Shown here in pieces: positions 1 to 8,132 of a DNA stretch of 64,000 bases; positions within the stretch are counted from its first letter, which is position 1, and each line of letters starts with the position of its first letter. This DNA comes from Armatimonadota bacterium (GTDB lineage: Bacteria; Armatimonadota; DTGP01; JAKQQT01). Location of the stretch: the NCBI GenBank assembly GCA_036504095.1, contig DASXVS010000002.1:54184-118183 (forward strand), written 5' to 3'. Under the pieces are notes generated by a model, which made no database searches, had not been told where the DNA came from, and saw only the letters and a list, made by a program, of their open reading frames with translations. The position numbers were made by a program, and so were the translations under genes.

Positions 1-1
1 G

Positions 2-835
2 GTCTTGTATGGCGGGTCTTTCTACGATACCGCAAATCGCTACCTGAATGACACTTGGGAATGGGACGGCTCAGTGTGGAAACAGGTTGCTGTGACCGGT
101 CCCGGCCAGCGTGCAGAGCACTCGATGGCGTACCACCCCGGCCGGGGCAAGGTGATCCTGTTTTCTGGAACATCAGCCAGTGCTTCCCAACTGGCAGACA
201 CCTGGGAATTCAATGGGACTGCCTGGGCGCAGCTGCCCCCGACCGGTCCATCCGCACGCCTGAGGAGCGCGATGGTGTACGACTCCATAAGGGGGCGTTT
301 GGTCGTTTTCGGAGGATACCATTACTCCACGGCTTGGACCGACCTGGACGATACCTGGGAATGGGCGCCGGCCAGCGGGTGGACTGCAAAATACCCCAGC
401 TCATCGCCCCCCGCCCGCAAGGCGCATGCGATGGTGTATGACTCGGCGCGCGGAAAGACTGTTCTATACGGCGGCAGCGCCTCGACCTCGCTTCTGGGTG
501 ATACGTGGGAATATGACGGCACAACCTGGACCGAAGTAAACGTCACCGGCCCGTATCAACGCCACGGCCACGCCATGGCATTTGATTCGGCGCGGCAGAC
601 TGTGGTGCTTTTCGGACCGGGAAACGACACGTGGGAGTACAGCGTGGTGGTCGCGCCATACACGCTGACGGATGTGCAACAAGCCATCCGCGCGGCCGGC
701 GGCAAGATCGCTCTGACCGCGGAACTCAAGGCGCGACTGAACCTTGTCACAACCGGCGCCTCCGCGACACGGGTGGATCTGGCCGATGCCGAGCGCATCG
801 CGCGCAAGGTGACCGGGCTGGAACCGAATCCCTGA
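2..835 (+). CDS. Secreted kelch-repeat protein, 5' truncated, dockerin-like C-terminus
   Basis: The frame is open to the left edge of the window, so the start and any signal peptide lie outside. About five kelch-type blades are visible, each with a D(D)TWE(W/Y)xG strand and a (V/M)LYGG or VLFxG strand. The last 60 residues form a separate module with an LTDVQQAIRAAGG helix followed by TGASATRVDLADAERIARK. This looks like a dockerin-type I duplication with degenerate calcium loops. Kelch propellers of this kind are usually extracellular. The substrate cannot be told. The TGASATRVD block recurs in the M15 peptidase at 28352-29284. Confidence 0.75.
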   Translation, partial: VLYGGSFYDTANRYLNDTWEWDGSVWKQVAVTGPGQRAEHSMAYHPGRGKVILFSGTSASASQLADTWEFNGTAWAQLPPTGPSARLRSAMVYDSIRGRLVVFGGYHYSTAWTDLDDTWEWAPASGWTAKYPSSSPPARKAHAMVYDSARGKTVLYGGSASTSLLGDTWEYDGTTWTEVNVTGPYQRHGHAMAFDSARQTVVLFGPGNDTWEYSVVVAPYTLTDVQQAIRAAGGKIALTAELKARLNLVTTGASATRVDLADAERIARKVTGLEPNP

Positions 836-840
836 CTTTT

Positions 841-1013
841 CCAAACAGACTCGCAGCGGGCTCGGGTCGCCCCGCATTGTGTTGCACCTCTATGCCGCCG
901 GCTTCACAGCGGAGGACGCGGCGAGCATAGACTGAGGGCGTAACGGCCGGCACGATAACCAAACGTTCAGGCTGCGGGCGCCTGTCCGCGCCACACTGCG
1001 AGGAGCGAAAAAC
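841..1013. other. Intergenic region, no gene seen
   Basis: A 173-base gap between the kelch protein and the ribonuclease gene. It ends in a clear ribosome binding site (GAGGAG followed by CGAAAAAC) ahead of the ATG at 1014. No hairpin or promoter could be assigned with confidence. Confidence 0.4.
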
Positions 1014-2498
1014 ATGGACAAGTCGAATTCGGTTGACCTTGAGGCGATTGCGCGTCAGGCGATGTTGGAGCGCGGATTCCGCACCGATTTTCCCCAGAAG
1101 GTGACGAACGAGACGGAGCGCGCCGCCGAACCGGATTTCAGCGCCGTCTCCGTGAAGGACCTTACCGGACTCCTCTGGTCGTCCATCGACAACGATGACT
1201 CGCGCGATCTGGACCAGATCGAATACGTAGACCTGAGCGATCCGAAGCGGCCGCGCCTCTACGTCGCGATAGCCAACGTGAACCATTTTGTGCCGATCGG
1301 CTCCGCCACCGATGATGCGGCAAAGCAGAACACCACCTCCATATACACCGGAGTGCTTACTTTTCCGATGCTGCCGGAGCGCCTGTCCACCGATCTGAGT
1401 TCGCTCAACGAGGATGCAAAACGCCTCGCAGTGGTCATCGAGATGGAGATTCAGGGCGACGCGGTCGCCCGTTCCACCGTCTACCCCGCGGTCGTCCAGA
1501 ACAAGGCCCAACTCACGTACACGGGCGTTGCGACGTTTCTGGAGGCCCGGACCGGAGCGATTTCGCCGGTGACGGAGGGGGTGCTGTCGAAGATCAATGC
1601 GAACCCCGCGCTTGCGGATCAGCTCCGCGCTCAGGACGGCATCGCGCAAGCGCTTCGCGAAGCGCGCTTCGCCGCCGGCGCACTGGATTTCCAGACGCCG
1701 GAACTGCGGCCCATCCTGAACCCCGACGGCAGCATCGAACTGTCCGGCCACGAGCAGAACCACGCCACCGAGCTCATCGAGGAGTTCATGATCGCGTCAA
1801 ACAAATCCGTTGCGGCGTACCTGGAATCGAAAGGCCTGCCGTGCATCCAGCGCGTGGTGCAGACCCCCAAGAACTGGCCGCGCATCGTAGCGCTCGCCGA
1901 CCAGCACGGCTGGAACCTGCCCGCGGCCCCCGATGGAGAGGCATTGCAGGCGTTCCTCGCCGATCAGAGGAAGAAAGACCCCGACCGGTTTCCGGACCTT
2001 TCGCTGGCGGTCATCAAACTGCTGGGGCGCGGCGAGTATGTGGTAAAGGCTCCCGGCGAATCCGGAGTCGGGCATTTCGGCATCGGCGCCGCGAACTACC
2101 TCCACGGCAGCGCGGCAAACAGGCGGTATCCGGACCTTGGTGACCAGCGGATCCTCCTGGCGTCATTCGCCGGAAAGGGCGCCCCCTATTCGGCCGGCCA
2201 GCTGGAATCCCTCGCCGGATGGTGCACACAACGCGAAGGGGACGCCAAAAAGGTGGAGCGCCAGGTCCACAAGAGCATCGCGGCCGTCGCGCTCGCCCCG
2301 CGCATCGGCGAGGTTTTCCCGGGTTTCATCACCGGCGCATCGGACAAGGGTGTGTACGTACGAATCGCCAACCCGCCCGTGGAAGGCCGCGTTGAGGGCA
2401 AGGGCGGCGGCCTGGAGGTGGGGCATAAAGTCCGCGTTCGACTGACCCACACCGATCCGTACCGGGGTTACATCGACTTCGAAGTAGTGGACCGGTGA
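1014..2498 (+). CDS. RNB-domain exoribonuclease (RNase II/R family)
   Basis: A 494-residue protein with an RNB catalytic core and a C-terminal S1-like beta domain (roughly the last 75 residues). The active-site segment [18 protein letters not shown] near residues 57-74 matches the D-x5-D-x-D-D metal-binding motif of RNase II, except that the fourth Asp is Gln. A second family block, [18 protein letters not shown], lies near residues 360-380. The family degrades single-stranded RNA processively from the 3' end. The N-terminal cold-shock domains of RNase R are missing, so this is the short RNB type. The start has a GAGGAG ribosome binding site. The stop codon lies inside a 35-bp inverted repeat. 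Confidence 0.85.
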   Translation: MDKSNSVDLEAIARQAMLERGFRTDFPQKVTNETERAAEPDFSAVSVKDLTGLLWSSIDNDDSRDLDQIEYVDLSDPKRPRLYVAIANVNHFVPIGSATDDAAKQNTTSIYTGVLTFPMLPERLSTDLSSLNEDAKRLAVVIEMEIQGDAVARSTVYPAVVQNKAQLTYTGVATFLEARTGAISPVTEGVLSKINANPALADQLRAQDGIAQALREARFAAGALDFQTPELRPILNPDGSIELSGHEQNHATELIEEFMIASNKSVAAYLESKGLPCIQRVVQTPKNWPRIVALADQHGWNLPAAPDGEALQAFLADQRKKDPDRFPDLSLAVIKLLGRGEYVVKAPGESGVGHFGIGAANYLHGSAANRRYPDLGDQRILLASFAGKGAPYSAGQLESLAGWCTQREGDAKKVERQVHKSIAAVALAPRIGEVFPGFITGASDKGVYVRIANPPVEGRVEGKGGGLEVGHKVRVRLTHTDPYRGYIDFEVVDR

Positions 2499-2579
2499 AC
2501 AGGAGATAGGGAAATGAGGAAATGGTGAGCATTAACCCGTTTCCCCATTTCCTCATTTCCCTATCTCCTGTTCACCGGT
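2491..2579. repeat. Perfect 35-bp inverted repeat with 19-nt loop
   Basis: The left arm 2491-2525 and right arm 2545-2579 are exact reverse complements. The arms are built from the short unit GGAAATGA repeated imperfectly. The left arm contains the TGA stop of the ribonuclease gene, and the right arm ends five bases before the stop of the convergent gene. It may act as a bidirectional terminator, but the length and internal repetition are far beyond a normal terminator. Similar units occur near 16680, 43100 and 47480. Confidence 0.9.
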
Positions 2580-2583
2580 GTCC

Positions 2584-3243
2584 CTATCTGGGCGCAGGCG
2601 GGGGAGGCGTCTTGGCCAGTAGGTCCTTGAGTTTGTCCCTCTGCGCGGGCGTGAGCACCCCGAGGATGCTTTCGCGCAGCGCCTTCTCGATAGCCTGCAG
2701 TTTCACGCGCTTGTCGGCGGGTCCCATATTGGACTCGCGGACGATCTTAACCTTGGCCTCGGCGTCCATGATGAAGCCTCGGATCTGGGACCGCTGGGCA
2801 GGCGCCAGGCCCAATTGCCCTAGAAGTGCCCTGATGCGGGCGAGCATTCGCCCTGGGCCGACCATGCCACCGGCGGCCATCAGGCGGCGGGCCCTGGCCT
2901 TCTGCTCCGGAGTCAGGATGCCCATAATGCTTTCGCGCAGCGCCTTAACGATCGCCTGCATCTCCGTGCGCCTCTGGACCGGCGTCAGGCTGGTATTGTC
3001 GCGGACGGTTTTCGCCTTGGCCTGTGCATCACTGAGAAAGCCCTTTACCTGCCCCTTCTGTGCCTCTGTAAGGTTCAGTTGGCTTAGCACAAACGCCAGC
3101 CTGCCGAGCAACGGGTTGCGCAGAATGGGCCCGCCGCCCACAATCGGGCGCTGCGGAGTGCCCTGGGAATGCGCGGGAACCGCGCACCCAACTGCAAGGA
3201 ACCCCGCCGCGCCTGCGGCCAGCATCCACTTCGATATTGCCAT
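2584..3243 (-). CDS. Spy/CpxP-like periplasmic LTxxQ protein (two-repeat)
   Basis: A 219-residue exported protein. A signal peptide (about residues 1-27, ending PAHSQG) is followed by two homologous all-helical repeats of about 80 residues. Each carries LTxxQ-type motifs (LTEAQ, LTPVQ, LTPEQ; then LAPAQ, LTPAQ), the hallmark of the CpxP/Spy/CnrR family of periplasmic chaperones or metal sensors. The repeats share the stretch ALRESI(M/L)G(I/V)LTP, so this is an internal duplication. The C-terminus is proline-rich. The ATG is preceded by AAGGAGATACCG. Its function as a chaperone is inferred from the family only. Confidence 0.65.
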   Translation of the reverse strand: MAISKWMLAAGAAGFLAVGCAVPAHSQGTPQRPIVGGGPILRNPLLGRLAFVLSQLNLTEAQKGQVKGFLSDAQAKAKTVRDNTSLTPVQRRTEMQAIVKALRESIMGILTPEQKARARRLMAAGGMVGPGRMLARIRALLGQLGLAPAQRSQIRGFIMDAEAKVKIVRESNMGPADKRVKLQAIEKALRESILGVLTPAQRDKLKDLLAKTPPPPAPR

Positions 3244-3299
3244 CGGTATCTCCTTTCACGGGCGTATCTTCGCCCCTTCCGCAACTAAGACGGAGCATG

Positions 3300-3391
3300 C
3301 CTGGTTGGGGTCGCGCGACGCTTGAAAATTGAGAGTTGAAGCCTGAGAATTGGGATTCGGGTCTCAATCCTCAATTCCCGGTTCTCGAGTC
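3300..3391. repeat. Imperfect inverted repeat with AATTGAG-type units
   Basis: Units such as AATTGAGAG and GAATTGGGATT on the left and TCAATCCTCAATTCCC on the right are imperfect reverse complements. It resembles a decayed member of the stem-loop elements found elsewhere in the window. It sits in the gap ahead of ftsY, possibly in its 5' leader. Confidence 0.45.
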
Positions 3392-3427
3392 TGCTTTCTG
3401 CCCCATAATGGAACAGGAGGTTCGATA

Positions 3428-4405
3428 GTGCTCAAATGGTTCAACAAAGTCGCCCAGGTCCTTCTGGCGCGACCGGAAATAGACGCGGAGTTGTGGGAAG
3501 AACTGGAAGAGGCCCTCATCGGAGGGGACGTTTCCGCCGCGCTGGCAACGCGCATGCTCACCGATCTGGAGCGCCGCTGCCTCACGGAGCTCTGGCCTGA
3601 CCGCACAGCGCTTCTCGGCGCGTTTCGCGAGGAGGTCGCCAAACTCCTTGCGGACGATCGCCCCGGATTGGCCTTCGCCTCCGACGGTCCCTCGGTCTAC
3701 CTCCTGGTTGGAGTGAACGGCACCGGGAAGACGACCAGCGCCGCGAAACTCGCGTGGGACCTGAAGAAGCAGGGCAAAAGCGTGCTGTTGGCCGCCGCGG
3801 ACACGTTCCGGGCCGCCGCCATCGACCAGCTCGATGTGTGGGCGCAGCGGGCAGGCGTTGACATAGTGAAGCATCAGCCTGACTCCGATCCCGGGGCCGT
3901 TGTCTTCGACGCCATCGTCGCTGCCCGCGCTCGCGGCACGGATGTGGTTATCGCGGACACAGCCGGCCGTCTGCACAACAAGGCGAACCTGATGCAGGAA
4001 CTGGCCAAGATCGGCCGCGTGACGAGCAAGGCGCTGGGGCGTCCGGCGGACGAGACGCTGCTCGTACTGGACGCTACCACCGGGCAGAACGCCATCAGCC
4101 AGGCTAAGCTTTTCGGCGAAGCCACCCCGCTCACCGGCGTGATCCTGACAAAAATGGACGGCACCGCGAAAGGCGGAGTCGTGCTGACGTTGGCCGAGGA
4201 GATGAAACTCCCGGTGAAGTTCATCGGCATGGGGGAGAAGATCTCGGACCTGATGCCGTTCGACCCCGCGGATTTCGCCGATGCGTTGTTCAGATCGGAC
4301 GAGGAGGCGGGCGCACCCAGTCGCGCGGGCGTCTCGCCCGCGGCTCCCGCGGAATCAGAAGCGGAGCCTGAAGCGACAGGCTGGCGGCGCTTCTTCCGAC
4401 GCTGA
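3428..4405 (+). CDS. ftsY: Signal recognition particle receptor FtsY
   Basis: A 325-residue SRP GTPase. FtsY docks ribosome-SRP complexes at the inner membrane so that membrane proteins reach the Sec translocon. The N domain (about residues 1-90) is followed by the G domain: G1 GVNGTGKTT, the insertion-box segment DTFRAAAIDQL, G3 DTAGR, G4 TKMD, and the closing GMGEKxxDLxPF. The acidic A domain of enterobacterial FtsY is absent, as in many phyla. GTG at 3428 is chosen because AGGAGG lies seven bases upstream and the protein then begins MLKWFNK. An ATG farther upstream would add an unconserved tail. Confidence 0.95.
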   Translation: MLKWFNKVAQVLLARPEIDAELWEELEEALIGGDVSAALATRMLTDLERRCLTELWPDRTALLGAFREEVAKLLADDRPGLAFASDGPSVYLLVGVNGTGKTTSAAKLAWDLKKQGKSVLLAAADTFRAAAIDQLDVWAQRAGVDIVKHQPDSDPGAVVFDAIVAARARGTDVVIADTAGRLHNKANLMQELAKIGRVTSKALGRPADETLLVLDATTGQNAISQAKLFGEATPLTGVILTKMDGTAKGGVVLTLAEEMKLPVKFIGMGEKISDLMPFDPADFADALFRSDEEAGAPSRAGVSPAAPAESEAEPEATGWRRFFRR

Positions 4406-4420
4406 GAGGATGGTCTCGCC

Positions 4421-5260
4421 ATGCGGCTCATCGAGTTGAAAACTGGTATCGCAGTTTTGTGCACCGCGCTGACCACGTTCACCGCGACGGCCGAGCCTCC
4501 GCGTGCCGCGCGATCGGTGCACCTGCTCTACCCAGCGCCCGAGGTTACGGCGTTCTATCTGGAACTGACCGTCCAGAAATCGGTTCCCGGCAGCTACTTC
4601 ATGGCTTGCGGCTTCTCCCACGGGTACTTCGGCATCCAGGAACAGAGCAGTGGGAAGAAGGTCGTGATCTTCTCGGTGTGGGATCCTTCGAAGGGTGATG
4701 ACGCGAACGCCGTACCGCTGGAACAGCGCGTGGAGATTCCTTTCAATGCGGACGATGTGGTCGTAAGGCGTTTCGGGGGGGAAGGAACCGGCGGCCAGAG
4801 TTTCTATGAATTTGACTGGAAGCCGGGCGAGGTCTACCGGTTCATGGTCCGATCCACGGTCACCGGGAAAAAGACGGCCTTCGCCGCCTATTTCCGAGCA
4901 CCGGGATCGAAGGCGTGGAAGCACCTCGCCACGTTCCGGACCTCGACCGGCGGCGACAACCTCACGGGCCTTTACTCGTTCATCGAGGATTTCCGCCGGG
5001 ACACTAAAAGCGCTAACGAGACTCGGCGGGCCGCGTTTGGCAATGGCTGGGTACAGATCACCGGAGGCAAGTGGCAGCCGCTCACAAAAGCGGTTTTCTC
5101 GGCGTCCGGGAGCGAATGGGAGGCCCGGGACGCGATTTGCGCCGGGGTCGCGTCCGGCCGCTTCTACCTTCAAACCGGCGGAAACACGGTAATGGCATCG
5201 CCGATCGGAACGCAGTTCAACCTGCCACCTGCAAAGCGAGCCCCATCAGGCCTCGAGTAA
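4421..5260 (+). CDS. DUF3472-domain secreted protein
   Basis: A 279-residue protein beginning with a short hydrophobic leader (about residues 8-24, TAVLCTALTTFTATA-like) and followed by a DUF3472-type beta-sandwich region. Recognisable family stretches include FYLELTVQ, SYFMACGFSHGYFGIQ and the conserved GLYSFIEDF segment near residues 185-195. DUF3472 proteins are usually extracellular and often lie near carbohydrate-active enzymes, but no function is established. It follows ftsY by 15 bases. Its TAA stop forms the first bases of an inverted repeat. Confidence 0.6.
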   Translation: MRLIELKTGIAVLCTALTTFTATAEPPRAARSVHLLYPAPEVTAFYLELTVQKSVPGSYFMACGFSHGYFGIQEQSSGKKVVIFSVWDPSKGDDANAVPLEQRVEIPFNADDVVVRRFGGEGTGGQSFYEFDWKPGEVYRFMVRSTVTGKKTAFAAYFRAPGSKAWKHLATFRTSTGGDNLTGLYSFIEDFRRDTKSANETRRAAFGNGWVQITGGKWQPLTKAVFSASGSEWEARDAICAGVASGRFYLQTGGNTVMASPIGTQFNLPPAKRAPSGLE

Positions 5261-5307
5261 GACACGAAGACACGAGGAATCATGTCTTCGTGTCTTTGTG
5301 TCTTTAT
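5258..5307. repeat. Stem-loop element, AAGACACGAAGACACGA arms
   Basis: The left arm (from the stop codon at 5258) and right arm (to about 5307) are near-perfect complements built from repeats of GACACGAA / TTCGTGTC. It lies between two convergent genes, so it could terminate both. It belongs to the same class as the arms at 59604-59655. Confidence 0.75.
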
Positions 5308-5314
5308 GGTTAGT

Positions 5315-5806
5315 CTACTGCAACGGGGGAGAAATGGATGACACGCTTGCGTCGACCTCCATCCGTATAATCCCGCTCTGGTCCACGTAGAAACTGCGGT
5401 CGCCGGAGTTGCCCTGCATGGATGCAGTCGCGGTGAAGGCGTAAGTATTCACGCCGGGGACTCCGTTCACCATGAAATCGTAACCGCTCTTCGATCCATT
5501 GGCAACCGTTTCATCCACCAGTCCGGCCGCGCGCAATCGTTGAAGCGAAGGGGCGTAACAGGGCGGATTCTGACGGGGGCGGTAGAGTTCCTGCGCGTCC
5601 GACAACTGGCGCAGGCACGCCACGGCGCTTGTCTCGTCCGCCGCCTTTCGCGAAACCTTGATGCTCGGGAGCGCCATGGCGGCGAGCACCATGATTGTCT
5701 CGATGACGATCAGCAGTTCGATGAGGGTGAACGCCAGCGAACGCTTGCGCGACCTTGTCCGCCGACGCGGATCAGCGCACACCCGGGCCTTGCTTGTTCT
5801 GTCCAT
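5315..5806 (-). CDS. Type IV pilin / pseudopilin-like protein
   Basis: A 163-residue protein with a basic leader (RTRSRKRSLA) and the class III prepilin motif FTLIELLIVI. The +5 Glu and hydrophobic N-helix are those expected for PilD-type processing. The C-terminal half (SKSGYDFMVNG, TYAFTATA, DRSFYVDQSGIIR) matches the protein at 20079-20519, so the two are paralogues. ATG 5806 has GGAAGG just upstream, and it gives a shorter leader than the alternative start at 5869. Minor pilins and pseudopilins work in type IV pili or type II secretion. No assembly ATPase or PilD gene is in the window. Confidence 0.8.
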   Translation of the reverse strand: MDRTSKARVCADPRRRTRSRKRSLAFTLIELLIVIETIMVLAAMALPSIKVSRKAADETSAVACLRQLSDAQELYRPRQNPPCYAPSLQRLRAAGLVDETVANGSKSGYDFMVNGVPGVNTYAFTATASMQGNSGDRSFYVDQSGIIRMEVDASVSSISPPLQ

Positions 5807-6035
5807 ACGCCTTCCTGCCTCCCACGCAGTCCGTCCCAGCGCGGCTGTTTCGCCGCGCGCGTTATCCATAACCCTTGTTCCACATCCGGCAGGGTGGATT
5901 TCACCATGGAATTGGATAAACGATTAAGAAGTGTCGAGGCGGAACGGCCGCGAGGTCGGCGCCTGCTCCCAACTGACGTTCGCCGCCAGGGGTTGGGACA
6001 CGCGAAAGCCGCCAGAATCTGCAAGGAGTGCAATC
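5807..6035. other. Divergent intergenic region between pilin and isomerase genes
   Basis: About 230 bases separating two divergent genes, so promoters for both must lie here. The right end carries AAGGAG before the GTG at 6036. No confident -35/-10 pair or operator was found. Confidence 0.35.
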
Positions 6036-6878
6036 GTGAATAAAGGCATCAGCCGCTGGAGCATACCGGCGGAAATCCCTCTCGAAGAAGCCATGCGGCA
6101 AGCCAGAGAAGCCGGCTTCGAGGGGTTGGAACTCTCGTTCGACGCTGCCGGGGACCTCGATTTTACCACCACACAGGCGCAGGCCGAGGCCGTCCGCTCG
6201 CTCGCGGACAGGGTAGGCATCGGCATCGCCGGACTGGCGACCGGATACCACTGGGAGCACCCGCTCACGAGCGGCGACCCATCGAAGCGCACCGCCGGCA
6301 TCAGTGCAGTGGACAAGATGCTGGACATCGCCAAATGGATCGGTGTCGACGCGATCCTCGTTGTGCCCGGCGCCGTGGACGTGTTTTTCCTGCCCGGCAG
6401 CGAGGTAGTCCCCTACGATGTCGCATACCAGCTCAGCAAGGACGCCATCGGCGGGTTGGTGAAAAAGGCCGAAGCGAACAAAGTGGCCATCGGCCTTGAA
6501 AACGTCTGGAACAAGTTCCTGCTGAGCCCGCTGGAACTCCGCGATTTCATCGACTCCTTCGGCAGCGAGTACGTGGGTTCGTGGTTTGACGTGGGCAACG
6601 TGCTCAACACCGGCTACCCGGAACACTGGATTCCCATCCTCGGCAAGCGTATCAAGCGCGTCCATGTGAAGGATTTCAAGACCGCCATCGGCAATGCCAA
6701 CGGCTTCTGCGACCTCGGTGAGGGAGACGTGAACTGGCCCGCCGTGACGGCCGCGCTGAATGCCATCGGGTACGATGGTTGGGTAACGGCCGAGATGATC
6801 CCGACGTATTCCGTCTTCCCCGCCGGAACGGTCTACGCCGCCTCGATGGGCCTCGATTACATATTGGGTAGGCGGTAA
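6036..6878 (+). CDS. Sugar phosphate isomerase/epimerase (xylose isomerase-like TIM barrel)
   Basis: A 280-residue AP-endonuclease-2/xylose-isomerase-like barrel. Typical segments are EAGFEGLELS near the N-terminus, the metal-binding GLENVWNKF strand, GSWFDVGNVLNTG, and VHVKDFK followed by GEGDVNW. Such enzymes interconvert ketoses or inositol-type sugars using a divalent metal. The exact substrate is unknown. GTG 6036 has AAGGAG seven bases upstream, and upstream codons in frame look non-coding. It is followed by a Gfo/Idh/MocA oxidoreductase on the same strand, a common pairing in sugar and inositol catabolism. Confidence 0.8.
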   Translation: MNKGISRWSIPAEIPLEEAMRQAREAGFEGLELSFDAAGDLDFTTTQAQAEAVRSLADRVGIGIAGLATGYHWEHPLTSGDPSKRTAGISAVDKMLDIAKWIGVDAILVVPGAVDVFFLPGSEVVPYDVAYQLSKDAIGGLVKKAEANKVAIGLENVWNKFLLSPLELRDFIDSFGSEYVGSWFDVGNVLNTGYPEHWIPILGKRIKRVHVKDFKTAIGNANGFCDLGEGDVNWPAVTAALNAIGYDGWVTAEMIPTYSVFPAGTVYAASMGLDYILGRR

Positions 6879-6884
6879 TCAGAA

Positions 6885-6955
6885 GACAGTAGTCCGGGGC
6901 GACGTTCCACTTCCCACCTACTGCCTACTGAATGCTGTCTACTGACTACTTGGAG
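6885..6955. repeat. Decayed stem-loop with CTACTG units
   Basis: The gap between the isomerase and oxidoreductase genes carries AGACAGTAGTC on the left and several CTACTG(C/A)CTACTG copies plus GTCTACTGACTAC on the right. These are imperfect reverse complements. This is weaker than the other inverted repeats in the window. Confidence 0.4.
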
Positions 6956-6961
6956 ACAAAC

Positions 6962-8002
6962 ATGAATGATTCAACACTGAGAGTGGGGCTTGTGGGTTCG
7001 GGGTTCATGGGCCGGCTGCATGCGAACTGCTGGGAAGCCCTGCCGGGCGCGAAATTGGTGGCCGTGGCCGATCCCACCCCTGAAAGCCGCGACAAATGCC
7101 CGGGCAAGCCGGCGCAGTTTACCCACTGGCAGGACCTCCTCGCCGGCGCGGATGTGGACATAGTGGACGTCTGCACGCCCACGCCCTGGCACGGTGAAGC
7201 CGCCATGGGCGCGCTCGCCGCCGGCAAGAACGTACTGTGCGAAAAGCCGATGGCTCTCAACACCGCCGAAGCGACTGCCATGGCGCGGGCCGGTAAAGCG
7301 GCGGGGACGTGCTTCATGGTCGCACACGTCATCCGTTTCTGGCCCGAATACGCCCTCCTGAAGGAGATCGTCACTTCCGGCAAGTATGGCGCGCTGAAAT
7401 CGTTCACGTGCCTGCGGCGCATGGCGGTTCCGATGTACAACTGGGACATGTGGACGCACGACGAAAAGCGGGCCGGCGGAATCCCGTTCGAAGGCCATAT
7501 CCACGACGTTGACTACGTCCGCTACCTGATGGGCGACCCCACGACGGTCTATGCGGTCGGAGTGCGCGACCACACCGGCATCGGCCAGATGTGGACGTCC
7601 TACACCTTCGCGAACAACAGCCGCGCTGTCGCGGAGGGGAGTTGGGGCTACGAACCCACCTACCCGTTCCAGCACGGGTTCGTCGCCGTGATGGAAGGCG
7701 GCGTGGTGGACTACGGCCTCGGCCGCGAGAAGCCGATGCTCCTCTACACACCGGACGCAGATCCCGAGGAGATCAAGCCGGAGCCGGTGTCGGTCGGTAC
7801 CGCGGACGAGGGCGGCAACATCAGCGACCTCGGCGGCTACTACAAGGAAATAGAGTACTACGCCGGCTGCGTTCGCGCGGGAAAACAGCCGACCATCACC
7901 ACGCCGTGGGATGCGCGTGAGACGGTGCGGCTGCTGGAAGCGCAGATTCAGAGCGCGAAGACCGGCCAGTTCGTACCCTTCGCGCCCGAAGCCGAAGCGT
8001 GA
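6962..8002 (+). CDS. Gfo/Idh/MocA family NAD(P)-dependent oxidoreductase
   Basis: A 346-residue two-domain oxidoreductase. The Rossmann fold opens with GLVGSGFMGRLHA. The catalytic EKP motif is in VLCEKPMALN near residues 96-105. Residues after about 125 form the C-terminal alpha/beta dimerisation domain, with GGIPFEGHIHDVDYVRYL supplying the D-x3-H-like substrate residues. The family oxidises or reduces sugars and inositols with NAD(P). ATG 6962 is chosen because GGAGAC lies just upstream. Probably co-transcribed with the isomerase at 6036-6878. Confidence 0.85.
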   Translation: MNDSTLRVGLVGSGFMGRLHANCWEALPGAKLVAVADPTPESRDKCPGKPAQFTHWQDLLAGADVDIVDVCTPTPWHGEAAMGALAAGKNVLCEKPMALNTAEATAMARAGKAAGTCFMVAHVIRFWPEYALLKEIVTSGKYGALKSFTCLRRMAVPMYNWDMWTHDEKRAGGIPFEGHIHDVDYVRYLMGDPTTVYAVGVRDHTGIGQMWTSYTFANNSRAVAEGSWGYEPTYPFQHGFVAVMEGGVVDYGLGREKPMLLYTPDADPEEIKPEPVSVGTADEGGNISDLGGYYKEIEYYAGCVRAGKQPTITTPWDARETVRLLEAQIQSAKTGQFVPFAPEAEA

Positions 8003-8023
8003 TCCCCACGGCCTACTAATCAG

Positions 8024-8072
8024 CGCGGGCGCCCCGCCCGCATCCCCGGTGGAATAAGGCGGGGCGCCCGCG
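8024..8072. terminator. GC-rich hairpin, bidirectional terminator candidate
   Basis: Arms 8024-8038 and 8058-8072 (CGCGGGCGCCCCGCC) pair perfectly over 15 bp around a 19-nt loop. It lies between convergent genes. No T-run follows in either direction. A close copy is at 10091-10136. Confidence 0.6.
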
Positions 8073-8132
8073 TCGCATGGTTGGGAACGATGACTTTCCG
8101 GACCCGTTCCGGCGTTCATCGTCCCGCCTCTG

